A stretch of DNA of 64,000 nucleotides from Odobenus rosmarus divergens (Eukaryota > Chordata > Mammalia > Carnivora > Odobenidae): assembly GCF_000321225.1 (NCBI RefSeq), contig NW_004451419.1, positions 946,413 through 1,010,412 on the forward strand, given 5' to 3'. Position numbers and translations under genes: made by a program. A model generated the notes under the pieces. That model searched no databases, was not told where the DNA came from, and worked only from the letters and a program-made list of their open reading frames with translations. Of this stretch, positions 30,655-40,670 are shown piece by piece. The stretch's first letter is position 1; every line of letters begins with the position of its first letter.

Positions 30655-31225
30655 GAACTATTACTACTATTACTACCTCTATTACTACAATTACTACCAC
30701 CATTGCTACTATTGTTACTGCCCCATTACTACTATTACTAGCACTCTTACCACCACTGCTACTGTTACTGTTACCGCCATTACTAATGCTACTATTGCTA
30801 TCGCTACCACCACTAGCAACACTATTTCTCCTATTACTGTTACCACCACCACAGTTTACTATTTTTTTTAAAGATTTTATTTATTTATTTGAGAGAGAGA
30901 GAATGAATGAGAGATAGAGAGCACGAGAGGGAAGAGGGTCAGAGGGAGAAGCAGACTCCCCGCCGAGCAGGGAGCCCGATGCGGGACTCGATCCCAGGAC
31001 TCCAGGATCATGACCTGAGCCGAAGGCAGTCACTTAACCAACTGAGCCACCCAGGCGCCCCACACCACAGTTTACTATTACCATTACTACCATCAGTGTG
31101 ACTCCCACCATTACTACTTTTCCTTCCATTATTGCTGCCATTGCTATTACTACTGCCACTATTACTTCCACGATTCCCATTATTACCACTATTACTATTA
31201 CCAGTGCTACTACTATCATCACTAC
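30655..31225 (+). repeat. Imperfect (ACT/ATT)n array split by a SINE
   Basis: Triplets ACT, ATT, ACC and GCT in irregular order on both sides of the SINE at 30864-31062. Open frames through it are repeat read-through. Confidence 0.9.
30864..31062 (-). mobile_element. Young full-length CAN-SINE, antisense
   Basis: Intact from poly(T) to ccaggcgcccc. A perfect 17-bp duplication caccacagtttactatt flanks it (30847-30863, 31063-31079). Confidence 0.97.
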
Positions 31226-31254
31226 TTCTCATTCTTCCTTTTTTTCCTTCTGCA

Positions 31255-31365
31255 GAATTTGTATTATTATTTTAAAATTCTTATCATAAAGGTAACACAG
31301 ATTCATTATAGAAAAATTAAGAAATTTGAGACAATTTCAAAGAGAAATGAAAACTCGCCCCCAAA
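31255..31365. repeat. Possible old LINE fragment
   Basis: aggtaacacagattcattat, then agaaaaattaagaaatttga, resembles eroded L1 3' UTR. Confidence 0.3.
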
Positions 31366-31544
31366 TACCACCATCAGCGGTGTCAGCCCCCATCAGGTCC
31401 CCATTCCTCAGTGGGGTCTGCTGGGTCCTCGGGGGAGGGCCGCTGTTCCCCTTCCCATCCCATGTCCTCTCTGTGCATGTGTGTTCCAGTCAAATCAAAC
31501 CACTAATGCTCCCAGGCCCACCTGCCCTCCCTCCTCTTGCCTCT

Positions 31545-31782
31545 GAGCCTTGGCATGCGCTGTTCCTTCTGCTCCACAGGACCTTTCTCCTATACTCTGT
31601 CTGGTTTATCCCCATGTTCCCTGGGCCCTGTCACCCTGTCCCTGTGGTGAGTTCCTGTTTACCTGTCTGGCTTCATCATGCAGAAAGCAGGGACCATGTT
31701 GAACCACCTCTAGGTGCCCAGCACAGGCCTGCCCCATAGCAGGAGCCTCCGTGTGTGTTTGGTGATAAACGAGTGAAGGGTT
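31545..31782 (+). repeat. LINE L2 3' remnant
   Basis: gcatgcgctgttccttctgc, gcagaaagcagggaccatgt, gtgcccagcacaggcctgcc and tttggtgataaacgagtgaa. Confidence 0.75.
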
Positions 31783-31850
31783 TTCTAGAAGAGGTGGCAT
31801 TCGAGCCATGCTCTCACAGTGGTATTGGAGAAGAAAGCAGTGAGGGGTGT
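31783..31850 (-). repeat. LINE L2 fragment, antisense
   Basis: ttctagaagaggtggcattc, then gagccatgctctcacag. It faces the preceding sense L2. Confidence 0.45.
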
Positions 31851-32019
31851 AGGTCTGAATATCATTCTCTGCACCAAATGATGCGTTTTCTGCATCAACT
31901 TCTGACCTGAGCCGGCACACAGGTCCAAGAGCCCCACGCCTGCAAACACCCCAGCCTCCCGGGGGTGTGTTTGAGAAAGCCAGGCAGCTCCCGCCCTGTC
32001 CACGCCACTAAACAGACAA

Positions 32020-32235
32020 GCTCAGACGCGATGAGCAGGGATCCTCTGCGTGCTATTGATTTTTCATAACCGGCCACTGACAGACAAGGTGAACAGTTCA
32101 CTTTTATGAATCCTTGTTAACAGTGTGTCCAGAGATATTTCACTTTAAGTGCCCCCTTTTTCCTGAAAAAGAGAAATAACAGAAAATGTAAATTATCTCA
32201 TCATAGAGAGACATTGAGGGCTCTGAGCTGGGCCT
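32020..32235. promoter_or_regulatory. Possible conserved non-coding block
   Basis: gtgctattgatttttcataa, ttatgaatccttgttaacag, agagatatttcactttaagt and gtaaattatctcatcataga. Repeat-free with a TATC/GATA core. Confidence 0.38.
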
Positions 32236-32414
32236 TCGGAGATGACAGAGACTGGCTGGAACATGAGCAGAGGAGGCCCCCCCAAGGGGTCCCCCAAGCA
32301 GAGGTTGGTGAGGATGCCAAACCTGGTACGGGGAGTGTGGCCACATAGCTGAGGGCTATGTGGCAGGTGGTTCCAGCCTAGACTAGACTTTGTGCATCCA
32401 AACAGGCAAATAGA
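32236..32414. other. Single-copy sequence
   Basis: Nothing recognised. Confidence 0.4.
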
Positions 32415-32895
32415 AAATACAGGGGTATTCATGGCAATCTTAAGTAAACAAACAAAAAAACAAAGCATAAAACTGGAAACAACCTAAGTGTCCATCAACA
32501 GGGGATTTGTTAAATGTAAATCATAGTGCAGCCATTTAAGTGGAGTACTACGCAGCTAGGAAAAAGAATGAGCTAGTTCCGTGCGGACCAGTAGAGGAGG
32601 AAGTATGTGAGCTATTACCGAGTGGAAAACACCAACTACAGGAGTTTCTAGTGTGCTACCATTTACGTAAAAGGAAGCATACATGGGCTTGATGTGCATG
32701 AAAAATATATGCAAAGAGCAATGCAAGCATCTATTCACAGTGATTCTCTCTAGAAAGTGAGACTGAAGAATGGGGAATGGGGACAGCTTTGGGGTTTCAT
32801 TCCATATATTTATGCGCTGGTTTAATTTACTTTGTACTGGGTGCAGTATGACTCTTGCAATTTTATAAGTTTTAAAATCCTTTAAAATGTTCAGT
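32415..32895 (+). mobile_element. L1M fragment, sense
   Basis: aaactggaaacaacctaagt, tgtccatcaacaggggattt, gtggagtactacgcagctag and gtgctaccatttacgtaaaa follow the end of ORF2 and 3' UTR of an old L1. Frame destroyed. Confidence 0.8.
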
Positions 32896-33041
32896 GTAAG
32901 GGGGTAGTTTTAATTTTTTCCTTTATATCTTTCCCTATTGTTTGAGTTGGGTTTGGGTTTGTTTTTTTTTCCTCCGCAACAACCAACCATTCTATCCATA
33001 CATACAAAAATATAAATTTTCAAACAAAGAACCTGTTGGCT

Positions 33042-33225
33042 TTGATGTCAGGCTGACTTGGCTCTTCTTCCCAATCTTCCCTTTACCAGCTGAGTGATAT
33101 TAGGCGAGTCACTTAGCCTCTTTGAGTGTCAACTTCTTGTAGCAATATCAGATGCTAATGGTATGTACACAGCAAGTATGCAGTGACCAATAACTTTATC
33201 ATGATATTGTTATTATCCTAGAGAG
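33042..33225 (+). repeat. MIR remnant
   Basis: taccagctgagtgatattag, gcgagtcacttagcctcttt and the tail aactttatcatgatattgtt. Confidence 0.75.
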
Positions 33226-33364
33226 AGCGACGGCAAACCCTCATATGCTGTCCCAGTTGCTGAATTAATGCCCATCTTCATTACAGACACTATGAAGCTA
33301 TTTAAAATGTTATAGGCCAGTGGTCCTTCATTAGGCTTTAGGTATGTAATTCATTGACAAAATC

Positions 33365-33554
33365 TTTTTTTTTTTTGAAGATTTTATTTATTTATTTGAC
33401 AGAGAGAGAGCACAAGCAGGGGGAGCGGCAGGCAGAGGGAGAAGCCGACTCCCCGCTGAGCAGGGAGCCTGACGCAGGGCTCGATCCCAGGACCCCGGGA
33501 TCATGACCTGAGCCGAAGGCAGACGCTTAACCGATTGAGCCACCCAGGTGTCCC
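33365..33554 (-). mobile_element. CAN-SINE, antisense
   Basis: Poly(T), GA tract, gggctcgatcccaggacccc and ttgagccacccaggtgtccc. Flanks cattgacaaaatc and cactgacaagtaaaatc suggest a damaged duplication. Confidence 0.93.
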
Positions 33555-33699
33555 ACTGACAAGTAAAATCTTAAGTGTAAACCCAGTATGTATAAAACAG
33601 GAACTAAAACATTTGAGTAGCATTCAAAGTGTGACATTTATACCCAGTGGATGTTTGTAGCATCCTGTCTCCTTCTTTTGGTGACAACTCCCCGATCTT

Positions 33700-34118
33700 C
33701 CTTTGAGGGGATTGTTTCACCCCTCTCTCGGCCCCCTGAACACCAGAGGTGGGCATGGACCCAATGCCCAAGGCATCTCCCTGCCACAGAGAAGGGTTCA
33801 GGGACCAGACTGTGACCAGTGTGGGCCGGTCAGTCTTGTGACTTCCACATAGACGGGAGAGGGAGAGAAGGTCTTTCTCTTCTGGTTTTGAGCCCAAGGT
33901 TGGGGATGAGGTAAGCCTAGAGCCACCAGAGCTCACCGTCAGAGTCTAAGAATGAAGCCAATACTGTGAAAGGCTGAGAGATGGCAAAAACTTGAGCCTT
34001 CTGGACATCACAAGAGCCCCTGAATCACACCGTGCCTGAAGCCAGCCCTACCCCTGGAGGTTTTTGCTGCTGGAGCCGTTATGCTCCAGCTAGTTGGATT
34101 TTCTGTCACAACCAAAAG
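33700..34118 (+). repeat. Old interspersed repeat, family not assigned
   Basis: aatgaagccaatactgtgaa, aagagcccctgaatcacacc, gtgcctgaagccagccctac and ttggattttctgtcacaacc recur genome-wide in mammals as I recall, probably an LTR or LINE end. Family uncertain. Confidence 0.45.
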
Positions 34119-34320
34119 TGTGCGAAATGATATATTTATTCATAAAGCCAGTTAGGAAGAACAATGAAGCTGCTTTGATAGACATAAACTTGAAATCGGG
34201 AGTCAAGGATGACAGCCACTGTCTTGTCTCAACCCCGCATCCAATTTATTTCTGCATCTGGCTTGAGTTGCCCAGTATCAAGAAAATCCTGATTCACAAG
34301 TAAATATGGCTGGTGTTTAG
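34119..34320. promoter_or_regulatory. Possible conserved non-coding block
   Basis: gcgaaatgatatatttattc, ataaagccagttaggaagaa, gatagacataaacttgaaat and catccaatttatttctgcat. AT-rich and repeat-free. Confidence 0.38.
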
Positions 34321-34327
34321 TGTAAGA

Positions 34328-34560
34328 CTTAGGTGCCCAGACTCTGGAGCAAAGACCCTCTGGGCTCAGATCCCTACCCTGATCACTCTGCAGCTGTGGG
34401 ATCTCGGGCAAGTCACTTGACCTCTCTGAATCTCCGTTCCCTAGCACCTCCCTCCCTGGAGGGCTGGGAGCAGTCGATGAGGCAATACAGGTGAGAACAT
34501 TTAAATAGTGCCTGGCACCTGGCTCGGGCTGAGCTCCTGTTACAATCCTGCCACATTCCC
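34328..34560 (+). repeat. MIR, nearly full length
   Basis: gcagctgtgggatctcgggc, aagtcacttgacctctctga and atttaaatagtgcctggcac. Confidence 0.85.
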
Positions 34561-34589
34561 ACACAGGAGCACCTGCGTGCTGCATTGGG

Positions 34590-34735
34590 CTGACAGCTTC
34601 ACTGGAATGAAATTTCGCCTGCTATGTCGGTTTCATTGATAAACATCCTGACATGGCAAGGCAAGCTTCTGCAAAACTTACTGGCAACGGCTTCTCTGTG
34701 ATTTAGGATTTTGGCCTCCGAGCCCTGCTGCAGGA
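34590..34735. other. Possible conserved non-coding block
   Basis: tgaaatttcgcctgctatgt, cggtttcattgataaacatc and gcaaaacttactggcaacgg. Repeat-free. Confidence 0.33.
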
Positions 34736-34939
34736 GCAAGGCGATCCCTAGAGAAGTTTCAGGGAAGTGAGTTGGAGCTCGACATATGCAATACGTTTCA
34801 GTGCGTGGAGTTGTCTAGAGACGGACCAGGCTGCCCTCTAGGCAATGAGTTTCTCGTGTCAGGAAAGAGTTTGCACCGAGGCTGGACTCCCGTGCGGTGA
34901 ACATCCCCAGAGTGATGCCGGTGCCAGACGGCGTTCAGG

Positions 34940-35005
34940 CTTCATTCACTCATGCATTCATTCATCAAATATTTACCACAACCCCGGCACTAGGATGAAC
35001 ATCCC
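34940..35005 (-). repeat. LINE L2 3'-end fragment, antisense
   Basis: ttcattcatcaaatatttac, then ccccggcactaggatgaac. Confidence 0.5.
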
Positions 35006-35794
35006 CACTAACTCTCAGATTAGGTCTTTTCGTCAATGATTTCTTGCTAAAGGTAGAAGGGGACTCCCTCAGCCAGCCTTTTGGGGGTTGTTTTCGGTTT
35101 AAAAAGATCAAGCGTCAATGCTAATGCCAACAAATGGGTTCCTAATGGTGGACTCTGGCGCTTTGGCAGCTCACGCGGGTGTAGAGATAGGAGGTGGCCC
35201 CCACATTTGGCCTCGCACCTTACCTGGCCAAGGTGGGCAGAGTAAGGGAGAGGGACACGCCCCACAACTCCCAGGTGGGGTTTCGGATCATAAGGGAATT
35301 AATACACATGATATCTCATTTCATCTCAGCTGCGCTGGGCAGTTGTGGGGTTCCCCAGGCGGGCAGTTTGGCATGGGGCAGTCCTCTCCCTCACCCCCAT
35401 CCCCAGCCACGAAGTCCTCGACCTCCTCCAGTGCTGGGGGAGCAAACAGGCTGCTGGAGAGCGGACAGTGATGGCGACAGCAGATCCATCAAATTGTCTT
35501 CCCCGGAGAGCCCAGGTTTTGTGCATCAGGCAAGGGGTGGAGCACGGACTCTGAGACCGTGGGAAGAAGGGGTAGAGAAAAGGCAGGGGAGGGGAGCCCA
35601 GAAGGCCCTGGAGAGTCCTGGCTCCCTGGCATTGAAGTGCCCACCCGGCTGAGGCCTTGTGGCACCTCTGTGAGCTGGCACTCTTACCTTCCCATTTTCG
35701 GAGGAGGCTGAAAAGGAAAAGGTAGTGTCCAGAGAGCAGGCCTGCCTGGCTTCAGAGCTCCTGCCCCACCCACTCTACTACCCCTCTTCCTTTA
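35006..35794. other. Mostly single-copy sequence
   Basis: 35285-35340 (acacatgatatctcatttca) and 35660-35730 (ctcttaccttcccattttcg) may be eroded antisense MIR. Several unrelated open frames overlap; none is convincing. Confidence 0.35.
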
Positions 35795-35890
35795 ATCCTC
35801 TCAAACCGCCATGGGTTTTATGTCCATTTCACAGGTGCAGAAACAGAGGCCCAAAGAGGCAAAGTCACTTGCCCGAAGTCTCAGGTGAGC
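35795..35890 (-). repeat. MIR remnant
   Basis: gtccatttcacaggtgcaga, then aacagaggcccaaagaggca and agtcacttgcccgaagtctc. Confidence 0.75.
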
Positions 35891-36114
35891 CGAGCCAGCC
35901 CTCCTTGGCCCAGTCCCATTGGACATCCAATCCTGGGCTTCCCCTTTCCTTGTGGTCTCCATGAGCAAGACCCCAAAGGAGACGGGGTGGGGTGCACAGG
36001 CGCACTTCTGGCTCAGGGGACAGTGTATCTAGAGGTTTGGGCCTCCAGGACAGTGGTGAGAAACCATTGACCCTCTTCTTCTGCAGCCCGAAGAATATCT
36101 CACCCCCGACAGAG
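35891..36114. other. Single-copy sequence
   Basis: Nothing recognised. Confidence 0.4.
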
Positions 36115-36270
36115 GCTGCTAGTAGAGCTAATAAATCTTTATGTTTCTCCCTCTAAATGTAAATGACAGGTGAGTGGGATGTTATGTGGGTTTTGGAAAA
36201 AGAAAAAGCAACAGAAAAGTAATTTGCATTAGATATGTGTGCAGCTCTTGACACAATCTCAGGAGACAAG
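36115..36270. promoter_or_regulatory. Possible conserved non-coding block
   Basis: agagctaataaatctttatg, aaatgtaaatgacaggtgag and a perfect octamer ATTTGCAT (36222-36229) in agtaatttgcattagatatg. Repeat-free. Confidence 0.4.
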
Positions 36271-36474
36271 GATTTCCCAGCTCTAGGTTAAATTCAGGGC
36301 CCCCACCTGGGAGGGCGGTGAGGGAGCATTCTGCAGAGGAATGATCAGGCCCTCACTTCCCACCACTTAGAAGGCCCCCCTCTCTCCTCTCCTTCTGCCC
36401 TCTCCCTCCCTAACCTCTCCTCCCTTCCCCAGCTCCCTGCTTTTCTCCCCAACCCCAAAGAACCCCGCTGGTGC

Positions 36475-36630
36475 ACTGCACTGAGAGGCAATTTATAAAG
36501 CAGATGTTTATTGCAAGGTTTCACACGAGCTTGGTGCCTCGCCAAACGTTATAGTAATTGGAGGCTGCGTTTAATTACTGATCAATGTAAAGTTGGGACG
36601 AGACAGGCCTGGCAACTGCCTTTGGTCTAG
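36475..36630. promoter_or_regulatory. Candidate conserved non-coding element
   Basis: ggcaatttataaagcagatg, tttattgcaaggtttcacac, aacgttatagtaattggagg and gcgtttaattactgatcaat. Dense TAATT cores in a repeat-free stretch. Confidence 0.45.
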
Positions 36631-36829
36631 ACTCTCTTCCCTGCTTCAGAGGAGGCAGGAGCTCCTAGCCCTCTGTGGCTTCAGCTCACCCTATGCCAAA
36701 GCCTAGGCGGTGGCAAGGAAGGGGGATGTGGGTTGCAAGTAGCCACTGGCCCACTGACCTCTAGGAAACTGCTCTGCAGAGAGGGTACCAGATTCGGCTA
36801 CAGTCCTTTTCTCACCACCCCGTTATTTG
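36631..36829. other. Single-copy sequence
   Basis: Nothing recognised. Confidence 0.4.
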
Positions 36830-36890
36830 TTGATGCCTAGTCTGTGCCACGCACTGTGCTGGTCACTGGGGTCAAAGGGATTAATGAATT
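36830..36890 (-). repeat. LINE L2 fragment, antisense
   Basis: tatttgttgatgcctagtct, then gtgccacgcactgtgctggt. Confidence 0.5.
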
Positions 36891-36954
36891 TCTCCCAGTG
36901 CCTGGGGTGAGAGCTCTGCGTGCACCATCACTCAATCCAACACAAGACAGGGAT

Positions 36955-37350
36955 GGGAGCCAGGCTCCAAGTTAGCCCCGAGTGATCCCTGCATCCCGGT
37001 ATCCCCCTGTTGTGCTCAGCTACTAAAGACATTATAACCCTTGCTCTGCCGTCTTAGCTCACTTTCTCCAGGGGAAGCCAGTTGCCGTATCATGAGGACA
37101 CTCAAGCAGCTCCACGGGGGGATCCACACAGGGAACTGAGCAGCCACCTTGGGGAGTGGAACTGCAGTCCAATCAAGGGTTCAGATGAGACTACAACCTT
37201 GACCAACATCACAGCTGCAACTTCTTGAAAGACCATGAATCAGAACCACCTTAAGCCACTCCCAGGTTTCTGACCCATGGAAACTATCAGATACTCAGTA
37301 GTAATTGTGGTAAGTCACTAAGTTTTGGAGTAATAGATGACTAATACAAC
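36955..37350 (+). mobile_element. Old LTR-like repeat
   Basis: gtatcatgaggacactcaag, cagctccacggggggatcca, aagaccatgaatcagaacca, gtaagtcactaagttttgga and taatagatgactaatacaac are characteristic of an ancient mammalian LTR-type repeat. Family not assigned. Confidence 0.6.
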
Positions 37351-37564
37351 AGCCAATGGAAAGAAAGAAACATAAGGAAGACTAGTAAATAGGAAACATG
37401 AACAAATGTGGCAAGAAAAAGGTCCTCCATAAAACACATAATTATATAATCACTATATATAGATATAGATTTTTTAATGTATTGATATATATTTTATATA
37501 TGATATTATAATCACAATAAACGTGAATGAGTTAAATTCACCAATTAAAAGAAAAATCTTATTT
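37351..37564. other. AT-rich single-copy sequence
   Basis: Includes a TATA-rich patch at 37440-37510 (ctatatatagatatagattt). No gene or transposon recognised. Confidence 0.45.
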
Positions 37565-37725
37565 CATTCTTTCCTCAAAATAAGCCTATGCAATAGGCAC
37601 TCATACCCACTTTACAGATAAAGGACCTGAGGCTCAGAACAGGGAAGAAACTTGCCCAAGATATCCCAGCTCAAGAGCGATAGGATGGGACTGAAACCAG
37701 GTCCTTCTGACTGCAAAGCCCTAAG
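37565..37725 (-). repeat. MIR, well preserved
   Basis: cccactttacagataaagga, cctgaggctcagaacaggga and tccttctgactgcaaagccc. Confidence 0.85.
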
Positions 37726-37774
37726 CTGTATTGTCTTGTTTTGTATTGTTAGCTCTTGTATTGTTAGTGTCTTT

Positions 37775-37900
37775 GGATAGAAGAGAAAACTGAGACTAGG
37801 AAAGGGTGAGTGACTTGTCCAGGGTCACACAGCAAAGTATTTCAAAACAAGAGCCAGAAGCAGGCATCTGACTCATTGTCTGATGTCTGCCCCATGACCT
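37775..37900 (-). repeat. MIR remnant
   Basis: agaagagaaaactgagacta, then gtgacttgtccagggtcaca. Confidence 0.7.
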
Positions 37901-38075
37901 TTGGAGCTCTGTCATCAAAGCCCAAGAATCCCAGCGGTTTCTGTCTTCATACCTGCTTAAGACAGCTGGAGACGTTTGGCTGTGGCCTGAAAGACCCTCT
38001 GGGGTCAGGTGGATGAGCGTCCTCAGTAAGGAGAACACCAGCACAAAGCAACACGTTGGGGCACAGAGTGGGGTG

Positions 38076-38225
38076 GCTCGATGCATCGAGCTGAACTCCG
38101 GTAATTACATCAGGGCCGGCAGCATAATTTGTATCTGGGTGATGAATGTCTGTGTTTTCGGGCCTGATTGCCCTATTTACATTTGGAATTTGCTGATCTA
38201 TTATTAATGTCTCCTGGAGGCCAGG
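38076..38225. promoter_or_regulatory. Candidate conserved non-coding element with perfect palindrome
   Basis: Opens with the 16-bp perfect palindrome GCTCGATGCATCGAGC (38076-38091), then ccggtaattacatcagggcc, gcataatttgtatctgggtg, gattgccctatttacatttg and gctgatctattattaatgtc. No repeat or sustained frame. Confidence 0.45.
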
Positions 38226-38389
38226 GTGATGGGCGTGAGCAGCTGGGGAGTTCCCTCCCCTGCTGATCCAGGGAGCACTAGCTCTTAGGCCCTAGCTACC
38301 CAAAGCCCCACCTGAGCCCCCTTTGTGTGACCCCAGCTATGGGCAGAGGGGCTGACCTGAGCTGAAGTTCCCCAACCTCTTATAGACCC
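38226..38389. other. Single-copy sequence
   Basis: Nothing recognised. Confidence 0.4.
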
Positions 38390-38585
38390 GTGTACACATG
38401 CTCAGATGTACACATGTGCAGGCTTGCATGCACCTACATGCACACACTTACACATGTATATACATCTACATCCTTATATACCCACAGGTACTTTCATACG
38501 AACATGCACATGGAAAAGCAAATACATTTGTGTGTGCACGCATCCTCATGTGTGTACGTGTGCACACGTGTACAGCATGCATACT
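38390..38585 (+). repeat. Degenerate (CA)n with ATGC/TACA variants
   Basis: Alternating purine/pyrimidine: gtacacatgtgcaggcttgc, catgcacctacatgcacaca and similar. Confidence 0.85.
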
Positions 38586-38586
38586 G

Positions 38587-38977
38587 TGATGGACTGACTG
38601 TGTCTCCCTCCCCCCACTCCATATGTTGAAGCTCTAACCCCAAATATGATTGTATTTGGAGATGGTGCCTTTGGGAGGTATTAAGGGCTAAATGTGGTCA
38701 TGACGCTGTGGCCGTCATGAAGGGATTGTGCCCTTATTAGAAGAGACACCAGAGACTGAGCTCTCTCTCTGCATGCATGCAAACCATGAAAAGACCATGT
38801 GAGTCCATGGCATGAAGGCAGCTGTCTACAAGCCAGGAAGAGATCTCATCAGTAACTGAATCAGGTAGCACCTTGATCTTGAACTTCCTGGACTCTAAAC
38901 TGCGAGAAAAGCAATTTCTGTTGTTTAAGCCACCCAGTCTATGGCATTTTATTGTTGCAGCCCGAGCTAAGACACGC
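38587..38977 (+). mobile_element. MaLR-type (MLT1-like) LTR
   Basis: tgatggactgactgtgtctc, catatgttgaagctctaacc, gtatttggagatggtgcctt, cttgatcttgaacttcctgg, ttgtttaagccacccagtct and gcagcccgagctaagacac cover a complete solitary LTR. Confidence 0.9.
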
Positions 38978-39044
38978 CTGCACACCATCACGTGTCCTAT
39001 CATGCTGGGAGCAGCACAACTTGAGAGTGGTATGGTTGGAGCCA

Positions 39045-39270
39045 TGAACCATGGGCCTGAATGGCCTGGGTTTGAATCCCACCTCTGCCACGTACCAGCT
39101 GTGTGACCTTGAGCAAGTTACTTCACCTCTCTGTGCTTCGGTTTCCCTATCTGTGAAAGGGGACAAATAAGGTTGCCATCCCCCAGGGTTGTCATGAGGA
39201 TTAAATACAGTAATAGAACTCACCTGCCTGGTGTGCCTTGCGCACTAGATACGTGTTTGCTGTGCCATTT
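39045..39270 (+). repeat. MIR, full length
   Basis: cctgggtttgaatcccacct, cagctgtgtgaccttgagca, ggttgtcatgaggattaaat and a diverged 3' end. Confidence 0.93.
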
Positions 39271-39489
39271 ATTGTGGTTGTTTATGTGCCTGTCACATAA
39301 GAGGCTGAGTCATTTTGTTGGAAGATGATTAAACACACCCTTCTATGCCCATACACTTGTAACATACACGCACAAAGGGAAACTTCTGGGGCTCTATGGT
39401 TTCTCCCTGAAGCCCCTCCCGATGGCTCACTCCTCTGTGTCCACCTCAAGGCTTGCAGGCAGAGTGGAATTGGGGAAAGACCACTGGAT
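39271..39489. other. Single-copy sequence
   Basis: Nothing recognised. Confidence 0.4.
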
Positions 39490-39600
39490 GTGGCTTCTCT
39501 GACCAAGCATCAGATCCTGGCTCTGCTACTTGCTGGCAGCATGACCTTGGCCCAGAAATTCTAAACCTCAGTTTCGTGATCTACACAGTGGATCAGCTCA
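39490..39600 (+). repeat. MIR remnant
   Basis: agatcctggctctgctactt, gcagcatgaccttggcccag and aacctcagtttcgtgatcta. Confidence 0.75.
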
Positions 39601-39694
39601 TGGAGGCTACACCTCTGGATAGCTGATGGGTGGAGTTATAGGGTGGTGTAGGAACCAGCACACTGTTTTCCCTGCCCAGGCCCTGCTGAGGGAG

Positions 39695-39830
39695 TGACTG
39701 CACTGGCATGCAAATCAGTATGCAAATTAAACTCGTTCCCTAAGACTGTGGGAAGCCAGGCACACTCCAAGCTGAAAGGCTCCATTTCCAACCGGCTCTT
39801 TGTGGAATGGCACCAGGTCGGGCCAAAAGA
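39695..39830. promoter_or_regulatory. Possible regulatory block with two octamer motifs
   Basis: Perfect ATGCAAAT at 39708-39715 and again at 39720-39727, the second followed by TAAA. No repeat recognised. POU-factor binding is inferred. Confidence 0.4.
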
Positions 39831-40019
39831 GCACCGAACAGGGAGTCAGAACCAGTGCTCCAGGAATGATATGCGCAGGCAGGACACGCGTGTGCAGGTG
39901 GCATGCCCATCTCCTTATATCGGCACCTCCACACAAACATGCACAGACCCGAGAAGGCATGTCAAGTGCAAGAACATGCAAGTACTCATGGTGCATCCAC
40001 GTGGGGAAGGGTCTGGACC
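39831..40019. other. Single-copy sequence
   Basis: Nothing recognised. Confidence 0.4.
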
Positions 40020-40220
40020 TGGAGGCTGGTGGTGCTGTGTGGCCTTCCCCGGTGAGTCTCTGTACTTCCCTGGGCCTCTGTATTCCTCCTTTGTAAATGC
40101 GGTCGGTCATACCTAGCCCCATATTTGGTGGTGATGAGGACTGAATGAGACAAATAGAGGGCCAGCTATGACCACGGTGCCTGATATACAGTAAGCACTT
40201 AATATATGGTGACCATGTTA
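40020..40220 (+). repeat. MIR, nearly full length
   Basis: ccctgggcctctgtattcct, cctttgtaaatgcggtcggt, ggatgaggactgaatgagac-like middle and gatatacagtaagcacttaa end. Confidence 0.75.
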
Positions 40221-40653
40221 TAAGCGTCCTCACCTGTGAAGTGTGTGGCTGGAGGAGGTGCTCTCTGAGCTCCCGGTCAGCTCTAAGGTCCTGCGGTTCA
40301 GTGAGTTGCACCCATACCCCACTCAGAGCCTGTCAGCCACCTAGGCTGGGGGGTCTTGTATAGGTTCCAGAAACTGGCCCACCAAAAAGGTGATTCCGCC
40401 TTTCCTCAATTATGCTGGAACATCTGGCCCATGGCAACTATGAGTGCTATGCCGGCAGGCCCTGTGACAAATAGGGAAACTGAGGGCGGGGTGGGGGTCA
40501 CCAAGGCCAGCTTAGAGTTGGAGGTGGGACCAATGCTGGAACCAGGCTCCCAGTTGCTCAGGGCTGGGCTCATGCAGCCAGCAATTTCTGTAACCTTCTC
40601 TGCTCAGAGCAGAAGCAGGGCCTGGTGGCCAAATCTGGGTGTCCTTCTACTTT
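40221..40653. other. Single-copy sequence
   Basis: Nothing recognised beyond a MIR-like gggaaactgagggcggggtg near 40475. Confidence 0.4.
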
Positions 40654-40670
40654 AAGATGTGGCCCATTCC

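Noticed and set aside
37440..37510. TATA-rich patch as a promoter
   Set aside because: Simple AT-rich low-complexity sequence with no initiator, CpG island or downstream exon.
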